Assembly: GCF_002205635.1 (NCBI RefSeq)
Contig: NZ_NISJ01000003.1
Location: 342,397 to 406,396, forward strand
Source: Sphingopyxis witflariensis
GTDB lineage: Bacteria > Pseudomonadota > Alphaproteobacteria > Sphingomonadales > Sphingomonadaceae
DNA: 64,000 nt
Direction of reading: 5' to 3'
This document shows positions 51,746 to 59,736 of the stretch, piece after piece. The notes under the pieces are model-generated. The model had not been told where the DNA came from, did not search any database, and was given only the letters and a program-made list of their open reading frames with translations. Every line of letters starts with the position of its first letter. Position 1 is the stretch's first letter. The translations under genes and the position numbers were made by a program.

Positions 51746-51996
51746 TTTTCGTCCTCCTCTTGACCGAAGAAGTGGCGGCGCTTCGTTTCCCAGGCCGCCT
51801 CGCATTCCGCGTCGGCAACGGTGACCGTGCGGCAGCGGCGCAGCGTTTCGGCAAGTTCGGGGCGTGCGTCCGCTCCGGAGATCCGAGGGGGAGCGGACGC
51901 ACGCGGCGCGGGCGGGTCGACCGCCGCCAGAAGCGCAAGCGTCAGCGCCATGCCGCCGACGATCGCTCCGGCGACGAGCTTCCCCGCCCGGCCCAT
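51742..51996 (-). CDS. trbK: TrbK-like small protein (putative entry exclusion)
   Basis: The 84-residue protein has an N-terminal membrane helix (KLVAGAIVGGMALTLALLAAV) and a Cys-containing C-terminal domain (LRRCRTVTVADAECEAAW). The position between trbJ and trbL and the two Cys match the TrbK-alt group. TrbK proteins block re-entry by like elements; there is no lipobox here. Confidence 0.8.
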   Translation of the reverse strand: MGRAGKLVAGAIVGGMALTLALLAAVDPPAPRASAPPRISGADARPELAETLRRCRTVTVADAECEAAWETKRRHFFGQEEDEK

Positions 51997-51997
51997 C

Positions 51998-52717
51998 TCA
52001 ATTGCCCTTGCGGAAGCGACGGAAGCGTTCACGTCCTTCGGCCTCGGCCGCCGCCGCGCGCGCGGCATCCAGCATTTCAGCGCGGCCCTGCGCCGCGATC
52101 GCGGCGGCGAGGTCGCCGAGCTGCTGCGACTGGAGCGCGAGCAGCTGGTTGCCCGCCTGCGCCGCCTGGAGCGCGCCGGTCGCTGACTGGCTGGCGGTGA
52201 CCAGCGTCGAGATCGACTGGCGGGCCGCGCCCATATTGGTGACGACGCCGGCCTGCACCTTCATCGCGTCCTGGAAGGCGCCGACGCTGTCGTTCCAGCG
52301 CGCCTCGGCATTGGCGACGAGCGCCGCCTGCGGACCCGACAGCGCCGCACCCTTGTAGCGGGCATCGAACGCCTTCTGGGTATCGCCGACGTCGAAAGCG
52401 ATGCGCTGCGCTTCGGCCAAAAGACCCCGGGTGCGGTCGACCTGCCCCTGCAGCTCCTGCAGCGTCGAGGTCGGCAGGCTCTGAAGATTGCGCGCCTCGT
52501 TGACCAGCGAGGTCGCCTGGTTCTGAAGCTGCTTGATCTGGTTGTTGATCTGCTCGAGCGTGCGCGCAGCGGTCAGGATATTCTGGGCATAGTTGCGCGG
52601 ATCATGGACGATCCCGCCGATCTGCGCCGCGGCGGGCGCGATCATCGAACCCGCAGGCAGCATCGCGGCCGCGATCAGACCGGCCAGCGCCGCATAGCGA
52701 TAGAGATTCTTCTTCAT
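51998..52717 (-). CDS. trbJ: conjugal transfer protein TrbJ (VirB5-like)
   Basis: The 239-residue protein has a signal peptide (MKKNLYRYAALAGLIAAAML, cleavage after about PAAAQ) and a long helical body (EQINNQIKQLQNQATSLVNE). It is a minor pilus or adhesin component. The start ATG 52717 follows trbE by 14 bp. Confidence 0.93.
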   Translation of the reverse strand: MKKNLYRYAALAGLIAAAMLPAGSMIAPAAAQIGGIVHDPRNYAQNILTAARTLEQINNQIKQLQNQATSLVNEARNLQSLPTSTLQELQGQVDRTRGLLAEAQRIAFDVGDTQKAFDARYKGAALSGPQAALVANAEARWNDSVGAFQDAMKVQAGVVTNMGAARQSISTLVTASQSATGALQAAQAGNQLLALQSQQLGDLAAAIAAQGRAEMLDAARAAAAEAEGRERFRRFRKGN

Positions 52718-52730
52718 CAACGTCACTCCT

Positions 52731-55166
52731 TCAGGGGGCTGCGATTTCGAGATTGCCGAGTAGGTCGGCGGCCCAGGTGAGGCCGCGGTGGCGAAGCCAG
52801 GCGGCGGCGAACTGCTGCTGGCCATGCGCGGCCATCAGCTCGCCGATCCGGATCTGGTCGGATTTCGAGGAGGCGGCGGCGAAAGCGAGCGCGATGTCGC
52901 CGAGACCAAGGTCGAACAGGCGGTTGCCGCGCCGCGACTGGCAATAATAGTCGCGCTTCGGCGTCGCCCGGCTGAGGATCTCGATCTGCCGGTGGTTGAG
53001 CCCGAAGCGCTCGTAGACCCGCGCGATCTGCGGCTCTGCCGCGCGCTCGTTCGGCAGAAATATCCGGGTCGGGCAGCTTTCGATAATCGCCGGCGCGATC
53101 GCGGAGCTTTCGATATCGGCAAGACTCTGGGTCGCGAAGATCACGCTCGCATTCTTCTTGCGCAGTGTCTTCAGCCATTCGCGCAGCTGCGCCGCGAAGG
53201 CCGGGCTATCCAGAACGAGCCAGCCTTCGTCGATGATGATCAGCGTCGGCGAGTCGTCGAGGCGGCCTTCGATCCGGTGAAACAGATAAGACAGCACCGT
53301 CGCGGCCGACGAGGCGCCGACGAGACCCTCGGTTTCGAGCGCCTGCACGCGCGCGGAGCCCAAATGCTCGGCCTCGGCGTCGAGCAGGTGGCCCCAGGGA
53401 CCGCCAACCAGATAGGGTGCGAGCGCGAGCTTCAGCTCCTGCGACTGGAGCAGGACCGCAAGACCGGTGAGCGTGCGCTCGGCGACCGGCGCGGTCGCGA
53501 GCGAGGTCAGCGCCGACCAGATATGCTCCTTTGCACCCGGATCGACCGCGATGCCCTCGCCGGCGAGCAGCGCGGCGAGCCATTCGGCCGCCCACGCGCG
53601 CTCGGCGGCCTCGTCAATCCGCGCCAGCGGCTGCAAGGCGACCGAGCCGTCGCTGCCCGCATCATGGAGCGCGCCGCCGAGATCCTGCCAGTCGCCGCCC
53701 ATGCCGAGCGCGGCGGCACGGATCGACCCGCCATAATCGAAGGCGAAGATCTGGCTGCCTTCGTAGCGCCGGAACTGCATCGCCATCAGCGCGAGGAGCA
53801 CGGACTTGCCGGCGCCCGTGGGGCCCACGACGAGACAGTGGCCGACGTCGCCGACATGAAGCGAAAGGCGGAACGGGGTCGAGCCTTCGGTCTTGCCGTA
53901 CAGCAAGGGGGCATCACCGAAATGCTCGTCCCGTTCCGCTCCCGCCCACACCGCCGAGAGGGGGACGAGGTGGGCGAGATTGAGGGTGGAGACAGGGGGC
54001 TGGCGCACATTGGCATAGACTTGGCCGGGCAGGCTCCCGAACCAGGCCTCGAGCGCGTTTACGCCCTCGACGGTGCAGGAGAAGTCGCGGCTCTGGATGA
54101 TCTTCTCGACGAGCCGGAGTTTCTCGGCCGCGAGGGCAGGATCGCGGTCCCACACGGTGATCGTCGCCGTCACATAGGCGATGCCCGCCTCGTCCGCGCC
54201 GAGCTCCTGCAGCGCCATGTCGGCGTCGGCGGCCTTGTTCGACGCATCGCTGTCCGTCAGGACCGAGGCCTCGTTGGTCATAACCTCCTTGAGGATCGCG
54301 GCGACCGATTTGCGCTTCGCGAACCATTGCCGCCGGATCTTCGTCAGCAGCCTGGTCGCGTCGGTCTTGTCGAGCATGATCGCGCGCGACGACCAGCGAT
54401 AGCCGAACGCCTGCCGGTTCAATTCGTCGAGCAGGCCGGGGAAGGTGACGCTTGGAAAACCGGTGATGGTGAGCGTGCGCAGATGATGCTCGCCGAGCCG
54501 CGGCTCGAGCCCGCCGACGAGCGCCTCATCGGCGAGCAGCGCGTCAAGATAGGCCGGAGTCTCGGGCACGCGAACGCGCTGGGTCTTGGTCGAGATGCAG
54601 CTGTGGAGATAAGTCAGCGTCTCGCCGTCATCCAGCCATTCGGCCTCGGGCATGAAGCCCTCGACGAGATGGAGGACGCGGCCCGTGCGGTCGATAAAGC
54701 CCGCGAGCAGCTCCTTGGGGTTTACCCCCGTCTTCGAGCGCCCCTCATAGAGCCAGGCCTCGGCGCGCGCCGCTTCCTCGGCGGGCGGCATCCAGAGCAG
54801 GGTCAGATAATAGAAGCTCTCGAAGAGTGCGCCCTCCTCGCGGAACTGCTCGCGGCGCTCGACGTCAACGAGTTCCGACACGACATCGGGAAATTCCGAG
54901 ACGGGATAGGAGATGGCAGGCACGCGCTGCGCCTCGACGAACACCGCCCAGCCCGATCCGAGGCGCCGTAGCGTGCTGTTGAGGCGCGATGTGACCGCGA
55001 CGAGTTCGGCGGGCGTGGCGCTGTCGAGGTCGGGCCCGCGAAAGCGCGCCGTGCGCTGAAAGGAGCCGTCCTTGTTCAGCACCACGCCATCCGCCACCAG
55101 GCAGACCCAAGGGAGAAAATCGGCGAGGCGGGCGGATTTCGATCGATATTCGGAGAGGTTCATCAT
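52731..55166 (-). CDS. trbE: conjugal transfer ATPase TrbE (VirB4-like)
   Basis: The 811-residue protein has a CagE/TrbE N-terminal domain and a C-terminal P-loop ATPase: Walker A VVGPTGAGKSVLLAL near residue 450 and Walker B LIIIDEGWLVL. It powers pilus assembly and substrate transfer. It overlaps trbD by 4 bp. Confidence 0.96.
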   Translation of the reverse strand: MMNLSEYRSKSARLADFLPWVCLVADGVVLNKDGSFQRTARFRGPDLDSATPAELVAVTSRLNSTLRRLGSGWAVFVEAQRVPAISYPVSEFPDVVSELVDVERREQFREEGALFESFYYLTLLWMPPAEEAARAEAWLYEGRSKTGVNPKELLAGFIDRTGRVLHLVEGFMPEAEWLDDGETLTYLHSCISTKTQRVRVPETPAYLDALLADEALVGGLEPRLGEHHLRTLTITGFPSVTFPGLLDELNRQAFGYRWSSRAIMLDKTDATRLLTKIRRQWFAKRKSVAAILKEVMTNEASVLTDSDASNKAADADMALQELGADEAGIAYVTATITVWDRDPALAAEKLRLVEKIIQSRDFSCTVEGVNALEAWFGSLPGQVYANVRQPPVSTLNLAHLVPLSAVWAGAERDEHFGDAPLLYGKTEGSTPFRLSLHVGDVGHCLVVGPTGAGKSVLLALMAMQFRRYEGSQIFAFDYGGSIRAAALGMGGDWQDLGGALHDAGSDGSVALQPLARIDEAAERAWAAEWLAALLAGEGIAVDPGAKEHIWSALTSLATAPVAERTLTGLAVLLQSQELKLALAPYLVGGPWGHLLDAEAEHLGSARVQALETEGLVGASSAATVLSYLFHRIEGRLDDSPTLIIIDEGWLVLDSPAFAAQLREWLKTLRKKNASVIFATQSLADIESSAIAPAIIESCPTRIFLPNERAAEPQIARVYERFGLNHRQIEILSRATPKRDYYCQSRRGNRLFDLGLGDIALAFAAASSKSDQIRIGELMAAHGQQQFAAAWLRHRGLTWAADLLGNLEIAAP

Positions 55167-55432
55167 GCTTGCATCCAGACGGGATATTTGAGGTGACGCC
55201 GGGCGACGTCGACGAAGGCGGGGTCGCGGCGGGCGGCCCAGACCGAGAGGGCGTGGCCGACTACCCAGAGGACGAGGCCGACGATCCAGAGGCGAAGTCC
55301 GAGACCGACCGCGCCGGCGAGCGTGCCATTGACGATCGCGAGCGACCGCGGGGCGCCGCCCAAGAGAATGGGCTCGGCCAGCGCCCGGTGGACCGGCGCG
55401 AAATAGCCCGGCACCTCCTCTTCCCGGCCCAT
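55163..55432 (-). CDS. trbD: conjugal transfer protein TrbD (VirB3-like)
   Basis: The 89-residue protein starts MGREEEVPGYFAPVHRALAEP, with two adjacent membrane helices (LAIVNGTLAGAVGLGL and WIVGLVLWVVGHALSVW). It is the inner-membrane partner of the VirB4 ATPase. The usual order trbC-trbD-trbE is kept. Confidence 0.93.
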   Translation of the reverse strand: MGREEEVPGYFAPVHRALAEPILLGGAPRSLAIVNGTLAGAVGLGLRLWIVGLVLWVVGHALSVWAARRDPAFVDVARRHLKYPVWMQA

Positions 55433-55764
55433 CAGACGAGCGCTCCGCCGCCGAAGGAGAAGAAGGAGAGGAAGAAGCTCGAGGCGGCGAAGGCGATCGA
55501 CAGGCCGAACACGATCTGGACCAGCCGGCGGAATCCGCCTGAGGTGTCGCCGAAGGCGAGGCTGAGCCCGGTCACGATGATGATGATCACCGCGACGATC
55601 TTCGCGACCGGCCCCTCGATGCTTTCGAGGATCGATTGCAGCGGCGCTTCCCAAGGCATCGACGAGCCGCCAGCCTGTGCCGGGGCCGCAACGGCCAGTG
55701 CGAAGAACAGCGCGGTCGAACAAAGCATGGCGCGGCGTGCGCCATGCCGGAGGGCATGGATCAT
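55432..55764 (-). CDS. trbC: conjugal transfer pilin TrbC (VirB2-like)
   Basis: The 110-residue protein has a signal sequence (AMLCSTALFFALAVAAPAQA) and two hydrophobic helices (AKIVAVIIIIVTGLSLAFG and FGLSIAFAASSFFLSFF), as in VirB2 prepilins. It is the major conjugative pilus subunit. It is the first gene after trbB. Confidence 0.93.
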   Translation of the reverse strand: MIHALRHGARRAMLCSTALFFALAVAAPAQAGGSSMPWEAPLQSILESIEGPVAKIVAVIIIIVTGLSLAFGDTSGGFRRLVQIVFGLSIAFAASSFFLSFFSFGGGALV

Positions 55765-56744
55765 CGATTGTCTCCTTCGGGGGTGAAGAGGTGCGTGAGG
55801 CGATATTCGAGGGTCAGCCGGTCGAACCCGTCGACGCGCGCGAGTTCGGCGAGGCGCCGCCCGGTCCCGTCACGGACGAGCACGGCAACCAGATTGATCG
55901 TCTCGGCGAGCAGCGCTCGCGGGACGGTGATCACGGCTTCCTGGATCAGCTGCTCCATGCGGCGGAGCGCGCCGAGCGCGCTCCCGGCGTGGATCGTGCC
56001 GACCCCGCCGGGATGTCCAGTGCCCCATGCCTTCAGGAGATCAAGCGCCTCGGCGCCGCGTACCTCGCCGATCGGGATGCGATCGGGCCGAAGCCGAAGC
56101 GACGAGCGGACAAGATCGGAGAGCGAGGCGACGCCGTCCTTGGTCCGCATCGCGACGAGATTGGGCGCGGCGCATTGCAGTTCGCGCGTATCCTCGATGA
56201 GCACGATCCGGTCGCTGCCGCCCGCGATCTCGGCGAGCAGAGCGTTGGTCAGCGTCGTCTTTCCGCTGCCGGTACCGCCGGCGACGAGGATGTTCAGCCG
56301 GTCGCGTACCCCGGCGCGCAGCACGTCGGCCGCACCGGCAGACATGATGCCCGAGGCGACATAATCACCGAGCGTGAAGACCGCGATCGCGGGCTTGCGG
56401 ATGGCGAAGGTCGGTGCGCCGACGACCGGCGGCAGCAGGCCTTCGAAGCGCTCACCCCCGTCGGGAAGCTCGGCCGAGACGCGCGGCGCGGCGCCATGCA
56501 CTTCGGCCCCGACGTGATGGGCCACGAGACGGATGATGCGCTCGCCGTCGGCCGCGGACAGCGTTGCACCGCTATCCTCGATGCCCCGTCCGAGCCGGTC
56601 GACCCAGAGCCGCCCGTCGGGATTGAGCATGATTTCGATGACGTCGCGATCGGCAAGCCAGTCCGCGATCGCTCCGCCCATCGCGGTGCGAAGCATACGC
56701 GCGCTGCGATGACGTGCCTCCAGCCGGACCGGTTCTGCGCCCAT
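55761..56744 (-). CDS. trbB: conjugal transfer ATPase TrbB (VirB11-like)
   Basis: The 327-residue protein starts [19 protein letters not shown]. Walker A is [16 protein letters not shown] (about residue 158), the Asp box [10 protein letters not shown], and the His box [19 protein letters not shown]. It is the hexameric secretion ATPase and the first gene of the trb operon. The 219-bp gap upstream, to the divergent HTH gene, probably holds the operon promoter. Confidence 0.96.
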   Translation of the reverse strand: MGAEPVRLEARHRSARMLRTAMGGAIADWLADRDVIEIMLNPDGRLWVDRLGRGIEDSGATLSAADGERIIRLVAHHVGAEVHGAAPRVSAELPDGGERFEGLLPPVVGAPTFAIRKPAIAVFTLGDYVASGIMSAGAADVLRAGVRDRLNILVAGGTGSGKTTLTNALLAEIAGGSDRIVLIEDTRELQCAAPNLVAMRTKDGVASLSDLVRSSLRLRPDRIPIGEVRGAEALDLLKAWGTGHPGGVGTIHAGSALGALRRMEQLIQEAVITVPRALLAETINLVAVLVRDGTGRRLAELARVDGFDRLTLEYRLTHLFTPEGDNR

Positions 56745-56963
56745 CGGGATCCCCGTTTTATGAGGCCGGGCAACGGCGCCCGGCGCGACGGGGACGAGTA
56801 AGAGACGCACGAACCGCGCAAATTCAACAGCGATCTTTTCGGATCGAAGGATGGCGAAGAAAGACAGGCCGTAGCGTAGGCGCCGCGCGCGTAACATGCG
56901 GCAAGCAACCGTGAATTTCGATCGGCGGCTTGTGCGAATCGCGAATTTGACGACAGTGCCCGG

Positions 56964-57479
56964 ATGACTGATTCGGGGTCGCAGCCGTCAGAGGATGCCG
57001 TGCGCTGGGCAAGGCTCACGGACAAGCAGCGTGCGTGCCTCGATCTCTTGCTCGAGCATCAGACATCGAAGCAGATCGCGCGGCGGCTCGATATCTCGAA
57101 GCAGGCCGTCGATCTCAGGCTCACGACCGCGCGAGACATATTGGGCGCTGCCAACCGGGCCGAGACGGCCTTTCGTTATGCGCGCCTCAAACAGACCTAT
57201 GACCGGATACCATGTGACGCGATCATACTACCGGAAGAACCCCGGCTGGTGCCATCCGACTTCCCGAACGGGGAGCTGGCTGCGATGGCGCTTCAACACA
57301 GCGCGTCACATACCGAACAACCGGTAGCGGTCGGTTCGCCGTTCAAGGGTCTCTGGAGGCACGATCATCCCGGTCGGAACAGAGTGTGGATCATGGCGAC
57401 GATGCTGGTCGTGCTGATCCTCCTCATCCTGACGGGGCTGACGATCGGCGAAACGCTGACGCGGCTGATCTCCGGCTGA
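56964..57479 (+). CDS. LuxR-type HTH protein with a C-terminal membrane helix
   Basis: The 171-residue protein has an N-terminal LuxR/sigma-4-type helix-turn-helix (LTDKQRACLDLLLEHQTSKQIARRLDISKQAVDLRL, in overlapping parts) and a single C-terminal membrane helix (WIMATMLVVLILLILTGLTI). It is divergent from the trb operon, so it may regulate transfer genes while anchored in the membrane. No sensor domain is present. Confidence 0.8.
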   Translation: MTDSGSQPSEDAVRWARLTDKQRACLDLLLEHQTSKQIARRLDISKQAVDLRLTTARDILGAANRAETAFRYARLKQTYDRIPCDAIILPEEPRLVPSDFPNGELAAMALQHSASHTEQPVAVGSPFKGLWRHDHPGRNRVWIMATMLVVLILLILTGLTIGETLTRLISG

Positions 57480-57537
57480 TCCTTTCATCTGTCCACGATC
57501 AACGGCCGGAGCGCCCGCTTCCGGAAGAGGAGAAGTC

Positions 57538-57870
57538 ATGTCCAAGGAAATTACGATTACGGCAGCGCGTCTGATCCGCGACGTTCCCGCCGCCGAAGTC
57601 CGGGTCGACGACGCGCTCATCGCGGTGTCGACGCTGATGACGAGCGTGGTGACCGCGCGGCGCGATACCGGCGGAGTGCCGGCTACGAAGGGCCAGGCGA
57701 CGATCCGGCGGCTCATGAAAGCGCAGATGGCCTTGGTGGACGTCAGCGGGGACATTCTGCGCGTCCATGGCGAACTCGCCGACATCGGGCGCGAGACCGC
57801 GGGCTACGATCTTCATGAATGCCCTTCGGTCGCCGGGATCGGAGATGCCACACAAAGGGTAACAGGCTGA
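57538..57870 (+). CDS. protein of unknown function in the transfer region
   Basis: 110 residues starting MSKEITITAARLIRDVPAAEVRVDDAL after GGAAGAGGAG. It is mainly helical, with no membrane segment or known motif. It lies 58 bp after the HTH gene and probably in the same transcript. I do not recognise the family. Confidence 0.6.
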   Translation: MSKEITITAARLIRDVPAAEVRVDDALIAVSTLMTSVVTARRDTGGVPATKGQATIRRLMKAQMALVDVSGDILRVHGELADIGRETAGYDLHECPSVAGIGDATQRVTG

Positions 57871-57911
57871 CGGTTGTTGACCGGGAGCAACGACCATGAA
57901 AGTTTGGGAAC

Positions 57912-58385
57912 ATGCGCATCGCGTTGTTTCTCGCTTTCCTGGCCATTGCCGTCGGCTATGCCGCGTGGAAGGGCGGCGGACCCGAACGGGTGATGGCGGC
58001 GATCGCGGTGGCGATGGTGGGCTCGGACCAGATCCTTCATATCTTCGTGCCGACGAACTTCGCCACTGTCGACACCGGTCATCTCGCGATCGACCTTTTT
58101 GGCGCCGGGTCCACCGTCGCGCTCGCGATGTTTGCGCATCGCTTCTGGCCCATGTGCATCGCCGTCTTTCATCTGGTCCCGCTCCTCGCGCACATGAGCC
58201 GAACATTCGACATGGCGCTGCACCCGGCGGCGTATCTTACGATGCAGGTGGCGACGTCGTGGCCGGTCCCGGCGATCCTCATCCTCGCAACCTGGCGTCA
58301 CCAGCATCGGCTGGCGCGCGGCGTCAGCGAGCCATCCTGGCTCAATTCGTTGCCACGCTCGATCCGGACAACAGCGAAGCCATAG
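57912..58385 (+). CDS. multi-pass membrane protein, unknown function
   Basis: 157 residues with about four or five hydrophobic segments (ALFLAFLAIAVGYAAW, MAAIAVAMVGSDQILHIF, HLAIDLFGAGSTVALAMF, VPAILILATWRHQHR). No family was recognised. The end overlaps the RadC-like frame. Confidence 0.6.
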   Translation: MRIALFLAFLAIAVGYAAWKGGGPERVMAAIAVAMVGSDQILHIFVPTNFATVDTGHLAIDLFGAGSTVALAMFAHRFWPMCIAVFHLVPLLAHMSRTFDMALHPAAYLTMQVATSWPVPAILILATWRHQHRLARGVSEPSWLNSLPRSIRTTAKP

Positions 58386-59323
58386 CCGGCACGCTGCTGG
58401 CAGAACATCAGACCCTCGGCCGTCTTCTCGCCCAGTCTCCCGAAGCCCTGGCCCGCACGCTGGGACAATTTAGCCCGGTCGCGGCGATGATCGTTGCCGC
58501 ACGCGCCGTCACGTCGGAGGCGCTGCGCGCCGAGCTTGCGGGCCGAGGGATCGACCCCGCCAATCCACGTCTGCTCGAATATCTCAGAGCCTCGATGGGG
58601 GCGCTGCCTCACGAAACGCTGCGCATTCTCTTTCTCGACGCCTCCCGCCGGCTGATCGCCGACGAACAATTGCAACATGGAACGGTCGGACAGGTCGCCT
58701 TCTATCCACGCACCATATTTAGACGGGCGATCGAACTCGACGCCGCCGCGATCATCCTCGTCCACAATCATCCGAGCGGCGATCCCACGCCCAGCCGATC
58801 CGATATCATGGCAACCGAGCGGCTGGCCGCGATCGGTCGATCGCTCGATGTGGAGGTGCTGGAACATATCGTCGTGACGCTTCGCCGCCATCGCACGATC
58901 CTGCATGGCGGGACGGCGGCCTGCAGCGAGGCGTCATCGGCGGCCGTGCTGCTCGACACGGCAAGCGAGTGGCGAAGGGCGCGCGGCGCAAAGCTTGCGC
59001 TTGCCAATGCGCAAAGGGCTTCGCGGCGACGATTGCTGCGCCGCCAGCTCGTCGGAGCCGCCGACCTCTTCGGCGAGCCGGCCTGGGACATGCTCATCGA
59101 TCTCTTCATTCACGAGGGAGAAGCGAAGGCTGTATCGACGAGCTCGCTCTGCATCGCCTCGGGCTTGCCGATGACGAGCGCCTTGCGGCTGCTCCAGCGG
59201 CTCTGCGATGCGGGGCTCGTGACCCGCGAGGCCGACAGGCTCGACGGGCGGCGCAATTTCATCCGGTTGGTGCCGCCACTCGCGCACCGGCTGATGGCTT
59301 ATTTCACCGAAGGCGACGAATGA
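58259..59323 (+). CDS. radC: RadC-type (JAB) protein fused to a winged-helix domain
   Basis: The RadC N-terminal helical domain (residues from about RRQRAILAQF to GQFSPVAAM) is followed by the JAB metalloprotease core: FYPRTIFRRAIE, then HNHPSGDPTPSRSD with the His-x-His and Asp ligands. A C-terminal domain of about 130 residues (SLCIASGLPMTSALRLLQRL, GLVTREADRLDGRRNFIRL) reads as a MarR/winged-helix DNA-binding domain. The start is uncertain; the frame is open far upstream, and GTG 58259 inside the preceding gene is the nearest standard start. Confidence 0.75.
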   Translation: MAGPGDPHPRNLASPASAGARRQRAILAQFVATLDPDNSEAIAGTLLAEHQTLGRLLAQSPEALARTLGQFSPVAAMIVAARAVTSEALRAELAGRGIDPANPRLLEYLRASMGALPHETLRILFLDASRRLIADEQLQHGTVGQVAFYPRTIFRRAIELDAAAIILVHNHPSGDPTPSRSDIMATERLAAIGRSLDVEVLEHIVVTLRRHRTILHGGTAACSEASSAAVLLDTASEWRRARGAKLALANAQRASRRRLLRRQLVGAADLFGEPAWDMLIDLFIHEGEAKAVSTSSLCIASGLPMTSALRLLQRLCDAGLVTREADRLDGRRNFIRLVPPLAHRLMAYFTEGDE

Positions 59324-59736
59324 TCGCCATCCTTGTCGCGCGAGAGTTCGTCCCCGAGCTTGGGCCCGGCCTCCATCCGGCGGCTGAGCGAATCGACAAA
59401 GGCTTCCCATCGCTTCTTCCCGGTTGCCTGCGCAGCGCGAAGAGCGGCGTCGGGCAGCGGCGGGCTGTTGACGAGCCAGGATCGGACGAACAGTGCGAAC
59501 GCCTCATTCGACAGTTCGACATGCCATTCGAGCCGGTCGAGCTGGCGCGAAATCCTGTCGAGGCGCCGCGTCAGCACAGCCTCGATGCGTTCCTCATGGT
59601 CGGGGGTCAGCAAGGAAGCCAGCGCCGCTTCGACGATGTCGGTGCGGGTGATCCGCCGGCTGCTCGCGCGGTCGTCGAGCTGCCGCGCCAGGATCGCGTC
59701 GATCCGGAAGGTCCGCTTGACCGACGGCTTTCTCAC
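59299..59736 (-). CDS. CopG/ribbon-helix-helix-type protein of the transfer region
   Basis: The 145-residue protein starts MRKPSVKRTFRIDAILARQLDDRASSRR; the N-terminus fits a ribbon-helix-helix (SSRRITRTDIVEAALASLL). The helical C-terminus is unassigned. It overlaps traG by 4 bp (59733-59736), so it may aid relaxosome formation or autoregulation. It converges with radC. Confidence 0.82.
   Translation of the reverse strand: MRKPSVKRTFRIDAILARQLDDRASSRRITRTDIVEAALASLLTPDHEERIEAVLTRRLDRISRQLDRLEWHVELSNEAFALFVRSWLVNSPPLPDAALRAAQATGKKRWEAFVDSLSRRMEAGPKLGDELSRDKDGDHSSPSVK

Noticed and set aside
52788..54971. 727-codon plus-strand open frame opposite trbE.
   Set aside because: It is the complementary shadow of the ATPase gene in high-GC DNA; the minus-strand protein has Walker motifs and the operon context.
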